Shown here: in pieces, positions 48,086-59,642 of the stretch
How the letters are laid out: the number at the start of each line of letters is the position of its first letter
How positions within the stretch are numbered: position 1 is the stretch's first letter
DNA from: Gordionus sp. m RMFG-2023
Taxonomy: Eukaryota; Nematomorpha; Gordioida; Chordodea; Parachordodidae
Assembly: GCF_954871325.1 (NCBI RefSeq)
Contig: NC_088776.1
Coordinates: 31,606,508-31,670,507, forward strand
Direction of reading: 5' to 3'
DNA: 64,000 nucleotides
Notes under the pieces: generated by a model
Seen by the model: only the letters and a program-made list of their open reading frames with translations
The model's database searches: none
Told to the model about the DNA's origin: nothing
Program-made: the position numbers and the translations under genes

Positions 48086-49700
48086 ACTAGTAGATAACCC
48101 GTCAAAAATTAAGGGGAATGAAAATTTTCTTCTTACTTTTATGCTAGATGTTACCTGTTATTTGAAAATAATATCCAATTTTTATTATTTCTACCCCCTC
48201 CCTTCTTCAGGCCGAAAACAATTTTAATCCTAAAATACATTTTAAAATATTCATAGGAAGTTCAAAAATAAAATATTCCTCTTATAACGCGCACAAAAAG
48301 AACGTTTCAGAATATTTAATATTAAAAAAAATTCCCATGCAAAGTACAAAGGCATAATAATTTTGAAAAATTCTTCCAAACCCAATGAAAGATCATAATA
48401 ATTTTGGTAGTTGAGAACTAAAATAAAATATGTAAATAATAATGAATTTAAAAATACAATCAAAATCAGATTTTCCTGGGCCTTGGTTTTTTGATCAGGC
48501 TGAGCCAAGGACTGCAAAAAAATTGTTTTAGGCCAATGTCTGACCCATAATTAATAATAAAAATATTATCAAGCATCCAAGCTCACAATAATTTTGGAAA
48601 ATTTTTCCCAGACCCAGCCCAATATAAAAATATTTTCCAAGCCCAGCCCAGCCCAACCCATAATAATTTTATAAAAAATTTTTCTAAATCTATAAAAACC
48701 ATAACTATTTTTTATTCTATATTAACCCAGCTCACCCGATCAAGACCAATTCATTAAGACTAAGAGTCAATACTATTTTTTTGAATAAAAATATATTTAA
48801 ATTAGCTTTTACCAGAGGGCCATATAAATATTCTGTGTTAAATATTACACCTATGCCTAATATTAAAAAAATTCCCAAACCAGGTCCTCGCACTTGGAAA
48901 AATTATCTCAAACTCGCCTTAGTAATTTTGGTAGTTGAGAACTGAAATAAAATAATAAAAAGTCATAATGCATTTAAGAATACAAGCAGAATAAAAAAGT
49001 TGCATGGGCCTTGGTTTTTTGATCAGGCCTGGCCATGTCTTCAAAAAAAAATTTCAGGCTAATGTCTAGCCCATATTTAAAATTAAAAAATTTTCAAGCA
49101 TCTAAGACCATAATAATTTTGAAAAATTTTTCCCAAACCAGGTCCAAGCACTTATTAATTGTGAAAAATATTTCCCAAGCCCGGCAAAACCCATAATAAT
49201 TTATTTTTTCCTTGGATCCAGAAAAATAGGTTCGATGTAAGGGGTTTATAAAAATTAAATCTGTCTAATATGTACTTTTTTTGCCATTTTATATTATTTG
49301 GATAATTTTTCAAAATAATTTATCATCAAATGAAGGGGAATATCTGATTTACCCATCATTCTACTGGTTAGCTCCTGGTATTTATATGAAATTCATGAAT
49401 ACATATTGAAGTACCATGCTGAAAATATGTTCATCTTAATTTAAATTTTAAACAAACCTCCACCCTTCCAAATGATTTATTACTTAGTTACAAAATATAA
49501 AATTAAATTTAAAACATCATTTATTAAATTAGAATAGAAAAAATAAAAAGATATGTCTTATTTAACAAATAATAGGAGGTTAACTTCAATCATAGTAAAA
49601 TTATATATAAGTAAAACAAAAAGGTTATACATTTAATCAAAAATGTTATAGGTTATGAATAACATACATTCTACAATTATGAAGTTATGAGAAAATATAA
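48086..49700 (-). repeat. Periodic repeat, copy C
   Basis: It starts ACTAGTAGATAACCCGTC and follows copy B closely, especially over 48960-49680. Units alternate CCCAAGCCCAGCCC and ATAATTTTGAAAAATTTTTC. Some central differences from copy B (48210-48330) indicate replacement or decay. Confidence 0.78.
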
Positions 49701-49702
49701 AA

Positions 49703-50360
49703 AATTTTCCTATCTTATGAGGTGTTATTTAAAAATTTATATTTATTTGGGGTTATTCTAAAATTTTCCATTATTTTTATAAAATATGTTAATTATGAAT
49801 ATATTTAGTAATTTTATTTATGTGTTATTCATTTGCATTTGTAATTTATAATCTAAAAATTTATTCCTGAGATGAGTTTTGTGTTACCAAGGTGTGTTTT
49901 GTGCCTTCCATTATTAAAAGCCCGGAAGGATCCATTCCATAATCTATTAAATATTTGAATTTTATAAAACTATAAATCTTTCAATTAGGTAATTATTATG
50001 GATAAGTAAATATTTGCATCTCTCTTATCTTTTTGAAACCTCAATATAATGGTATAAAATTCTAAATTATACATATATTCAAGAATTAAAATAGTATTTA
50101 AATAAATCTCTTATTTCTATTGAATTGGTACTTGATGCGTTTAAAGTTCTACTGATCCCTAAATATTCAGGAATATGTATAATATTAGCCATGTATTCAG
50201 TGCCTTCAATGCACATTGTTGCTCTTCTGGACTGATATTTTATAAAAAATGTTTGATTTTCTAACTCTAAAATATTTAAAAATTATTTATTAATATTAAA
50301 AATTTACTTTGATATAAACTACTATTTCTGAAAGTGCCATCTGGATACCATTGCTTTGAT
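49703..50360. repeat. Rearranged copy of the region beside the Harbinger remnant
   Basis: 49703-50030 matches 25965-26290 in direct orientation, while 50041-50360 matches about 25570-25900 in inverted orientation. Relative to copy A the first of these blocks is therefore flipped with respect to its neighbours. Confidence 0.7.
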
Positions 50361-50618
50361 ATGTGAAGTGAATGAAATGGTAAGTGTATGAATGTTTAGT
50401 TTGTAAGGTGATTACTATTGGACCGATTACGCTATAATCATTTTTATAGGACAAATATATTTTAAAAGAACATTATTGGCTTTGATTGACGTTTTTTGAG
50501 GATTATTATGATCATGCCTTTTATTGTAATGTGTTTTTTTATAATATTTATTATCTAATTTTCTATTTTCATTAATTTTTATTATTAAATTGATTTCTGA
50601 TATAATAATTGACTGTTT

Positions 50619-51970
50619 CACGCGGTTTCAAATCGAACCGTTATAATTTTCTGAACCGTAACCGAACCGTTATAAAGAAAATATAAAAAGAGCGAACCGA
50701 ACCCCTATAAATATTTTAAACCGGTTTTAGCCAGTTCAAAACGGTTTTAGAAAATAATTAATTTTAAATTGTTAGCCTAAATTTGAAATTTTAAATCCTT
50801 GGCGCAATTTTTAAATTCATGATTTCTTTTAAAATTAAATTTTTTTTATTTTATCTACATATCAATCAATACCAATTTTATTGTTTTTTACTTTAAATAC
50901 TCAATTTAATAAAGATTAGGCAAATTACCAGTTAATTAGATAAGATATAATCTTAAACGCACAAATTATTCTTGGCTAAATTAACAAGTTTATTCTTATA
51001 TGTATATATTAGTTATTAATTAGCTTTTATAATAATACTTGCTAATAATTTAGGGAAAATTATATAATTCTACCTTTAATAACTAAAATCTAATAAAAAT
51101 CAAGTACCTATTTTTAACATTCGAAAAAAAAGCAATGGCCAAAAAACTTCTTCTAACTTGGAACTTGATACAAAATTTAAATAATTAGAATATTGGAATT
51201 CTAGGTACTATGCTGACGTGTTCACATTCAGATAATTAAGATGATGATTTTGAAGATTTATTAAAGTCGCTCGAAAGCCTTAATAAGAATAATTCTCAGA
51301 GAGAAAATTATAATAAATGTATAGAAATAGAATATATAATTCGATCATTCGATAATATAGAGAGATTAGAAAAAGATACTAATCTTTTAAATTATTGGGA
51401 AAATGTAAAGTCTAGTATACCAGAACTTTATAAGTTAGATATATTTGCGCTAGGAGTTCCAGCTACACAAGTATCCGTAGAAAGAGCATTTTCTAGCCTT
51501 AAGTTTATACTCTCTTGGCAGAGAACTAAACTAAATCGTGAAATATTAGAAAATATTTTAGTTATCCGTTCTAATTCTCTTTTTAAACTTAAATAATATA
51601 AATTCCATTATATTTATGCGTTATTTTATTCCTCGTTGTATTTGCGCATGTTTGTTTTTATCTTATTTATTTATGAAATAAAAAAAATTAATTTATCTAA
51701 TTTATATTTACTAAAAATATCTATTAGATTATCATGGTTAAATTAAATAAGAAATTATAAAATTATAAATTAAAAATTTCTCTAAGATTAATTATGGTTT
51801 ATGATTAATTTTTTTTAAAAATCAAATTTATAAAAACCGAAACAAACTGAAAAGAACCGTTATAAATTATAAACCGAAACGAACTGATATGAATTTTTTC
51901 AAAAAAAAACCATGGAACAAAACTTTTATAAAATTTTAAACTAAAAACCGAAACGAATCGAACCGCTATA
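50619..51970 (+). mobile_element. hAT element remnant with AACCG-rich ends
   Basis: Both ends carry repeated AACCGTTATAA and CGAACCG words; the left starts near CGCGGTTTCAAATCG and the right ends near CGAATCGAACCGCTATA. The target duplication is not clear. It separates two stretches of minus-strand open frame (50427-50600 and 51975-52185). Confidence 0.6.
51240..51596 (+). pseudogene. hAT transposase C-terminal fragment
   Basis: An open stretch ending at the stop 51594-51596 reads LNYWENVKSSIPELYKLDIF, then ALGVPATQVSVERAFSSLKF, then a basic-hydrophobic tail (NREILENILVIRSN). P-A-T-x-x-x-x-E-R-A-F-S is the hAT dimerisation signature. No BED finger or catalytic core was found, so the element is internally deleted or very decayed. 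Confidence 0.8.
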
Positions 51971-51974
51971 CTTA

Positions 51975-52185
51975 ACGTATGATTATTTTTATAATTTTGA
52001 CATTGAAAATTTTTATTAGGATAATATTCTTTTATCTCCGTTACCGATTTATAATTACATAAACATTTTAATATAAACATTACTTCCTCATAAGTTGAAC
52101 TTTTATCTCTCAGTACCATTGCTTCCATAGCCAAAAATAAATCATCTGGTAAATTATTTAAGCTTAAAGTATTTTTTACTATCAT
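51975..52185 (-). CDS. Unrecognised open frame beside a hAT insertion
   Basis: The frame starts MIVKNTLSLNNLPDDLFLAM, continues EAMVLRDKSSTYEEVMFILK and runs into the hAT element at about 51970. It is more protein-like than most frames here (mixed charged residues). The minus-strand frame on the other side of the insertion (from about 50600 down to 50427) is basic and different in character. No family is recognised. It may be a transposon fragment or a lost host exon. Confidence 0.3.
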
Positions 52186-52314
52186 AATATATTAAATAAT
52201 TTGTAATTTATCTATGGATTTTGTTTTATTATGGTCCCTTATTAAATTTTTCAATTATTTTTCACTTTTTCTTTTTATCATCTCTTACGTGTTTTATAAT
52301 TAAATAAACATAAC

Positions 52315-53643
52315 CAAAGTTGTTAAAAGATACTTTTTAAATGGATCTAGATACAGATAAATCGTCTAAAAGATTATCTAGATACAGATACATCGTCCAA
52401 AAAGTTATCTTGATACAGATACAATTTTTAAAATATATCTAGATACAGATACAATTTTAAATACTCTAATAAAAGCTTTGCATAAACCTAAATTATGATT
52501 CTATTGTGAAAATGTATGAAATGGGCTAAAAATCTTATTGACTAAATAACACATTAATCAAAATTTAACTAAAATAATGATTTTTAGATTTTAATATAAT
52601 ATATGAAAATATATGATTAAATGATTATAAATATTTATTAGATTTCAGTAATAAAATATTTTCAAAATTTTAGTCATTAAGGCATCCTCGTTTATATGTA
52701 GACATTTTTAGCTACACTAAAAAGTCTTTCTACCAGGGTGTTTAAAGGATTGTGGTATTATATTTTATGAATAACAATTTTATATCAGTGTATTCTTTAA
52801 AAATACTAAAATCTCAACATTCCTTCTCGAAAAAATGATTTGAGTATCAAAATTGAAATCATTATTAACAATCATATATACTGCTGTGGAGTACTGGAAA
52901 AAATCGGATATTAAATTATTTGTTTTTTCACAGGTTATTTGTTTGCAAAGTTGAAGACCTTTATTATTCATCAACTAATCTTTGAATTGTTTTTTTCATT
53001 AACAGTCTTTGATTTTTTCTCTTAAAATTACAATTGTAAACATTTAGTTAGAAACTTAACCCTTAAATGTTTTACAATGATGCAAGTTGAGGTAATGCTA
53101 ACTTATATTTTTTTGTAGAAATGGCAAACATTTTACTATCAGAGATCTGTTTTTTTTATTTAAAATATGCTCTATAAATTGTCCTTGAAAAAATAATGTC
53201 TGAACTTGTTGATGCTTCATTGATTATTACTTCTTCCTCTTCATCACTATTAATTTAATATTAATCTAAAATAAATTTTTAAAATTAGCATAGTAAAATA
53301 AAATTAACAAATTCCATTGAAAATAAAAATGGCAGATTCCTTGAGTTGCATTGTATTATCAAAATTTGTCTGGTTTATTGATAAAATCGCATATAATATT
53401 TAATGAATATTTATATATATTTTTTTATATTTAAGTTTTAATATTATATATATATATAATTAAATTATATACTCATATGAAATAAAATAAATTTTGCATT
53501 CAAGTTTATTTATATAACAAAAAAGCGTTAATTAAAATATATCAATGTATCTTAAAAGTATCTAAAAACAGATAGAGATACGTCTAAAATAATATCTAGA
53601 TACAGATATCACATTTTTATATCTAGGTACTTCAAGAACTCTG
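52315..53643 (-). mobile_element. hAT element with repeated AGATACAGATA ends
   Basis: The ends are CAAAGTTGTTAAAAG and CTTCAAGAACTCTG, with flanks AACATAAC (52307-52314) and AACATAAA (53644-53651) matching at 7 of 8. The word ATCTAGATACAGATA or a variant recurs four to five times at the left end and several times at the right. On the minus strand, around 52755-52660, a decayed C-terminal piece reads KDFLV, LKMSTYKRGCLND and NFENILLLKSN, the hAT dimerisation tail. A minus-strand frame at 52974-52780 lies just before it. Confidence 0.82.
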
Positions 53644-53844
53644 AACATAAAATTCCAGAATCCTCTTTCATCTAGTTTGACCATGTTCCATTATCTAAAG
53701 TCATATATAAAATTTGTCTTTGAAAAATATCTAAAAATATCTCTGAAGTAGCTTTGCTGCCACCATGAACAAGGAAGGCAGATTTTAAGATTTAAAATTT
53801 TTTATTATACAATTTTTCTATATTTATTTTACAATTTCCAATTA

Positions 53845-54045
53845 TATATATTATTTTTTTCTGATTATTTACATATATACAATTTAAGAAAAGAAGAATT
53901 TTATAAAATTTAAGATTTATTTTTAGGTTTTTACATATTAAGAAAATTTACAAAGTAAGAAATGAAATTTAAGGTTATATAATTTATTTTAAGAATTTGC
54001 AATGATCTTTTATATTAAACATTTTATTTTTATATTTAACAAGCA
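53845..54045. repeat. Dispersed repeat, second copy
   Basis: This is the direct counterpart of 46915-47150, from ACATATATACAATTTAAGA to TATATTTAACA. It lacks part of the sequence between AAATTTAAGA and GTTTTTACATAT found in the other copy. Confidence 0.85.
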
Positions 54046-54049
54046 ATTA

Positions 54050-56105
54050 AATTGGAGCAATTGATTTTTTATTTTAATTAATTTAATCTAGAGTTTTAAA
54101 AAAGTTAGAATATCGTATAATTATGTAAAAAATTGATACAATCAAATTGTCCATAAACTGCTTTCCAAACTCCAGCTAATGTTAAGCAACTCTTTCTAAT
54201 TATAAAAGACATCTTTTATCTTATTATAAAAGACATATTCTATCAAATAAACCTTAGATAAAGTATCTGAAGCTATTAAATAATTTTTGATGGACACCGC
54301 AGGAGAAATGAATGGTATCAGACCAGTTTTTTACGAGATCTTATAGATAGAAACTTTAGCTCTCTGATTGCAGGCATTGATCGATCTTTGTACCCTAATA
54401 GTTAATGAGGGGTCTGTAGCTAATTCCACCCCCAAGTTTTGAAAAATAGTGACACTCCAGGTGTTTTTGAAAAAATAACAGTGATTGCAGCCATTATTTT
54501 ATTTTCAATAGTTAATCTTCTTGTTTATGCCTTGAATTAGTATTAGTGTTGTTAAATAATTCAGACGAGAGGGATTGGTCACAAATCGGGATTAGTGTGA
54601 AATACATTTTTTTTTTATTCTCGCACATTTAAACCTTATTAAAATATAATTTTTTGAATGTAACTTTTTTAATAATTTGTTAAGTTATTTTTTAAAATGA
54701 AAAGAGGACTGTAGCTAAAAGATTTTAAAAAAATGATGTTGAGCAAATTTTTTAATAAACTATTAACAACAAAAACCCATTGCAGACCTTAAACATCATC
54801 CATAACTATTTTATTCTCACCAACATGTAAAACATTGGAATATTATTTTTTGGTATACAAAGTAAATTCAAATTACATTTTCATACCGGAGACCACTCAT
54901 ACATTTAAGCATGCCTATTTAGCATCTTATCTTAATTACAAAAATCAACGAAAAGGCAAAATGTTTATAAAAAAATGTAGAGTAAAAAAAACAAATATTT
55001 AATTTTGTTGATTAGACAATAATTGGGATGTAAGCTAAAGTAAACTTTACCCAAACTCAGGTATAAGTGATATTATATTTATTTAAATATCATTATAGTG
55101 CAATTAGGTAGAAGAAAAGATTCCACTTAGTGTAAGCGGAAAAAACGATCCTTAGGATTATTATTTAAGGGTGGTGCCTGAATGGGTGGGGTGGGCATAG
55201 TCATTTTAGAACGAGCCATGAAACCCTGCTACTGAATTCAAGCCAAATCTGAGCAAATAATATTAATTCTTATTTATCGAACCCAAATCGTTAAAAATTT
55301 GTCACCCAAATCTTAACCGAACTCCAAAAAATTAAAGCATACAAATTTTGATATTCTGTTTTAAAGATATTGGTCAGTCAGCATCAGTCGCCATATTTAG
55401 AATTGTTTATTACTGTAATTAAAATTTATAAATGAGTGTATAATAATAATAGAATAAACTTTATTTAGTAGCTTTATGTATGGGGTTTTATAATAAATAT
55501 TAAAAAAATTTTCTTCTTTATACATATTCTAATAAATTTGCATGCGAAAGGGTACAAACCGATTTTTAAATAGAACACTATTTTTTACTAACAGAACCCA
55601 AATTGTTATCTTTTTGACTAAAACCTAATTCCTGCATTTTTCTCTTAGGGCCTATAAATTTTCAGGAACTGAACTAAAAACCTAACCCCTACATTTTTCC
55701 CTTATCCATAAATTTTCGGGAACTTTGGCCTCATTCTCTCGCAGCAGGTCTTTGTGTTACGCCATTTTAGACAAATTATTACATGTAGAAAATGAAAATG
55801 CCTAAAAAAATAATTATTAATAATTTTTTAAGTTCATAAATTTAAATTAAAAAATACGGTAAGAAAAAAAAGAAAGACTAAAAAATAATATGAATGCATT
55901 AGCATGAAAAGCTTTACCAACAATACAGAGAAACATTATTTATATTTATTGGAGTTTATTTAGACTGATCAATTTAAAAAAAGTCATTCTCTGGGATATG
56001 ATAAAATAACGTGATATGAATGTAAACATAATTGGCTAACTATAAATAATTTTTTTAACCATGTTTAATTATAATTTATATACAAAATTGTTAATAAATG
56101 ATAAG
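54050..56105. other. A/T-rich sequence downstream of the EF-G exon
   Basis: No gene is supported. This is the 3' flank of the minus-strand EF-G exon; an ATTAAA about 60 bases beyond its stop codon could serve as polyadenylation signal, which is inference. The stretch 55130-55740 contains repeated ACCCAAAT and ACCTAA words of unknown origin. Confidence 0.4.
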
Positions 56106-56109
56106 GTGT

Positions 56110-56289
56110 TTATGAAGTTCGAGAAGATTTAATTTGTTGACTATTAGAGTTGCTATAATTTTGAATTAATTTATTTTGAGTTTCGGGTAAAGCGGGAGCA
56201 TATTTAGAATATTCCATGGTAAATTCCCCTTTACCTTGCGTTATAGAACGAAGTTCCGAAGCAAAACCAAACATGTTATTCAAAGGGAC
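56110..56289 (-). CDS. GFM1: Mitochondrial elongation factor G (GFM1), last exon
   Basis: The exon begins after a TTTTTTAG acceptor and encodes 59 residues and a stop (TAA, 56112-56110). It reads [20 protein letters not shown], then [20 protein letters not shown], ending in a polar tail [16 protein letters not shown]. This is the end of EF-G domain V: the VPLNDMFGYSTELRSxTxGKGEYTMEYSRYxP block is diagnostic for mitochondrial EF-G1 over other EF-2/EF-G proteins. EF-G1 drives ribosome translocation in mitochondria. The upstream exons should lie at higher coordinates on the minus strand, but none was recognised up to 64 kb, so the preceding intron must be long or the gene broken. A hAT element and a LINE occupy much of that space. 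Confidence 0.9.
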   Translation of the reverse strand, partial: VPLNNMFGFASELRSITQGKGEFTMEYSKYAPALPETQNKLIQNYSNSNSQQIKSSRTS

Positions 56290-57064
56290 CTAAAAAATAT
56301 TTGTTATATTTCTCCAGCATTTAAAAAAATATTTTTAGTATATCAATAAAATTGTTAGTATTTCATTAATTTTACCAGTATAAATAAAAACATGTGATTA
56401 TATTTAGACTCATAAATTTTCAGTAAATAAATCATTTTCCTCGGTATTTAAATAGAATTACCAGTAAACATATATTTTTCCAAGCATTTAAATTGATTTA
56501 TTAATAACTATATTACCAGGAAAATAGGTATATTATTTAAATTAATTTAACACTAAAATATATATTATATCTAAATTTTGAGATTTTTGATATGAAAATA
56601 TAAATTATAATAACAAATGCCAACTTGCGGGTTAGATATTATAAAATGATATTTTATTATGCTAAATATTAATTTATATTTTTTTAAGATGTACTTATTA
56701 GATTCATTGTAACTTCAGAAGTTTAAAAGGTGGGATTGATATTTATGTTAAAAACCTTAAATATTTCCAGTGATTTAAATTTAATGACATAAGAAAAGAA
56801 ATAAAAAATAAATAAATAAAATGTATTATAAAAATGTTTATCAGCCAAATTTGAAGTAAACTTAGACATATTATAATATAATCAAAGCATACCCCTCTAA
56901 CCTTTTCTAGTCCTAAGAAGTTAGTTTCAAAAAATTGTATCCCGTGATGGGGAGAGGCTAACCCTCTGCTGATCGTTAAACCCTCAATAACCCCTATAAC
57001 TAGCCAATTTCATTATTAGTTTTATATCTGAAAGGTCAATCCTTTAAAAATATATATATTTAAG

Positions 57065-58611
57065 CAGGGTTGCCAGATTCATTCAAAAAAAGCAGGAGAA
57101 TTTAACTATAATTAAATTTTTTTAACAAATAATATTAATTTTTTCCTCGTTATTTCTTTCCTGGTGATTATTTCTTTATTTAAATGAATATACCTAATAC
57201 GCAATAGTAAAATAAAGGAGGTCAAATATTATTATTTTTTATTGTAAAATGAATAGATATTATTTAAAAAATCAGTACATATTTTTATTTATATTTTTCA
57301 GAAGATTATGAGTCTGTAATTTTTTTAGAAATGCTCTTTCTCTATTAAATTAGCGCAACATTATTGGGAATGTTTTTATATCCATTATTTGAAGAGAAAA
57401 TGGATTATTTTCTTTCAAATCCTTAGATGTGTTTCTTAGTAGAGGTCTGCAAAAGTAGGCCCGGCCCGAACGGGCTTTGGACCGGGCCTAATATCAAAAA
57501 AAATCGGGCCGGGTGGGGTCGGGCCTTAGAAATTTTTTAAAATATATCTAAATTTATAAATTTCATGTTGAATTTTTTATGTAAAATAAAAATATGTGAT
57601 TTTATTTATAAGTAGACGCCATATAACATATATCGTGTATTTTGAGTAATTATAAAAATTAATTTCTATATTTAAATAAATTCGGGCCGGGCAGGCAAAA
57701 TTTTTTAAAAAAAATTTCGGGTTCAGGGCGGGCAAAACTTTATAAAAAAAATTTCGGGCGGGGCCAAAATTAGGCCCGATGCAGATCACTATTTTTTAGT
57801 TTCCGGATCAACACTATTTTTGAGGCTTTTGTTCTTCTAGATTTTATGCTTATAGCTATTCTTGAATCAGGAAAGAGTATAGGCAATAAGTGGATAGCCA
57901 ATCTGTGAATAAATAACTAAGCGAATGCTTTTTCGTGTGATAGATGAATGTCATTTCGGATATTGCAGTATTATCATCACATAAATTATTGTTGTTGAAA
58001 CATAGCTGGATATTATTTAATAATTCCTTATTTTTTAAATTGAAAATATGTTTTAGCCTTGCTGATTTTTTTTTACATCATGGACTCCTCCCATGGCTGA
58101 TATTAAATTTTGTATTGCATATTTCCTTATCTCTCCTTACATGTTTTTTGGATGTTAAACTTATATTCAAACTGTAATTATTATAATTTAAATTAAAGGA
58201 ATAAAATTGTAAAAGAAATGAAATATTTAATGAAAACTTCATTTATTAATCAAAAATTATTACTGTTAATTTTAAATAATAAAGTGCTCACTTAATATCA
58301 TTTTATGTAGATTGATTTCTAAAAATTATATAAAATACTTTCTTCATTTTTACATAAGAATCATTTTCATCAAGAATCAGAGGATGTAATTATTAATAAT
58401 TCATCATCATAACAATTTATTTTAAATTAAAAGATATTAAATATTATTATATTTGAAATTGGAAGTTTAGGAAATCGGAAATTTTTTTTAGGAAATTCGG
58501 GCGGAATCGCAAAACATCGAGGGAAAGCGTAAATCAATAGATGGCGTTTTGGCAGAAATAAAAGTAAAAAATCTGGAAATTATGCCAAAAGAGGGAGATC
58601 TGGTAATCCTG
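57065..58611 (-). mobile_element. hAT element, inverted sibling of 38726-39962
   Basis: The ends are CAGGGTTGCCAGATTC and GAGATCTGGTAATCCTG, with flanks TATTTAAG (57057-57064) and TACTTAAG (58612-58619) matching at 7 of 8. Its interior matches the 38.7 kb copy in reverse, including the finger/IKHLLS coding region, here on the minus strand (58170-57930). A 352 bp element is nested at 57440-57791. It also interrupts an older repeat whose unbroken relative is at 63690-63930. Confidence 0.9.
57440..57791. mobile_element. TAGAGGTCTGCA-type element nested in the hAT element
   Basis: It starts TAGAGGTCTGCAAAAG and ends GATGCAGATCACTA, with flanks TTTCTTAG (57432-57439) and TTTTTTAG (57792-57799). 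The sibling hAT copy at 39.5 kb has the single unduplicated CTAAGAAA at this position, an empty site. GC-rich blocks (CGGGCCGGG, GGGCGGGGCC) lie at both ends around an A/T-rich middle. Confidence 0.92.
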
Positions 58612-59059
58612 TACTTAAGTATTATTTTAGGTCAATTTTTTTAATAAAATATGTTATTTGAATATTATTATGTGTGAAGTAAATAGCGTTATCATTTGAT
58701 GAGTTTTTTATCAATTTTTGATTGATAAATTTTATAGATATAAAAGGATCAATTTACAAGAGCTAATTTCAATTTACTAATTCATTTTAAGTGGTAATAT
58801 ATTTGGGGCTAGAGTAAAATATGGAAATAAATATGAATACATAAATTGTACTACAAGAGTAAGAAGAATTCGAGAACCTATCTCGATTTAAAAATTTATG
58901 CATAGCCGTAAAAATTACAAATAAGATTCAAAAACGACCTTTATTTCTAATTACCTTATGACACAAAACCTATTCAATATTGTACGATATTTGTTAACCT
59001 ACTAAACCCGAGGAGAAGTCATTAATTGAGTTGATAAAATTCACAAAATATATCTGAGA

Positions 59060-59243
59060 CCGAGTCGTATTGTAATTTTATTAATGTATTCTGGCTGGGC
59101 CTAAATTTTTGTTTTAAAATACCCGGGCCGGGCCGTATATTTTAAAACCGAATATTTTAAATCATCAGTAGCTATAAAAATCAAATATAAATGTAATATA
59201 TTTTTAAAAATCCGGGCCGGGCAAATGGCATTTCTGCAGGTCA
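59060..59243. mobile_element. CAGAGACC-type fragment
   Basis: The right end reads GCATTTCTGCAGGTCATTG, and GC-rich blocks (CCCGGGCCGGGCCG, CCGGGCCGGGC) alternate with A/T runs. A possible left start CTGAGACC lies at 59052. No matching 8 bp duplication was found. Confidence 0.5.
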
Positions 59244-59245
59244 TT

Positions 59246-59470
59246 GACTATAATACAGCGGTAGAAATTTGCTACTTCAAAACTTGAGGAAATCGAATCC
59301 ATAATCCAATAAGCCCAAAGACTATAACATTTAGCCATTAACTGCTCATTTGGGGATACGCTAGAACGTTCTCCACGGGATTGGTTCATTGCAGGTCTGA
59401 AAAGCATTGGTTATTACCTTATGTTTAATAGCCACTGACGATATCCTATTTGGTAAAGTTTAAGAAATGG
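59246..59470 (-). CDS. Possible host exon(s), unrecognised
   Basis: A minus-strand frame reads NQSRGERSSVSPNEQLMAKC, then YSLWAYWIMDSISSS and FEVANFYRCI, with mixed composition unlike the surrounding A/T-driven frames. A CAG acceptor-like site precedes it at 59387. Upstream, LKLYQIGYRQWLLNI is open up to an AAG/GTAATA donor-like site, and the two join in frame across only 21 nt. Such an intron would be exceptionally short for an animal, so one site may be wrong. Downstream the frame runs into a GC-rich element near 59243. No family is recognised. Confidence 0.35.
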
Positions 59471-59642
59471 CTACGGGTATGGAAAACTCTAGAATAGAAA
59501 TAGTGAGACTGCAGTCAACATCGAACTATAAGAAAATATGTCCAATTAGTTAGATGTTAAAAATGACAAGCGAAATTCAACATTTTGATTTCAATGAAGA
59601 AAGGATTGATACGATATCGCCTCGCTTATTTTACAAACATTT

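Noticed and set aside
53650-53790. Minus-strand frame HGGSKATSEIFLDIF as a host exon
   Set aside because: About 35 codons with no splice support or recognised family.
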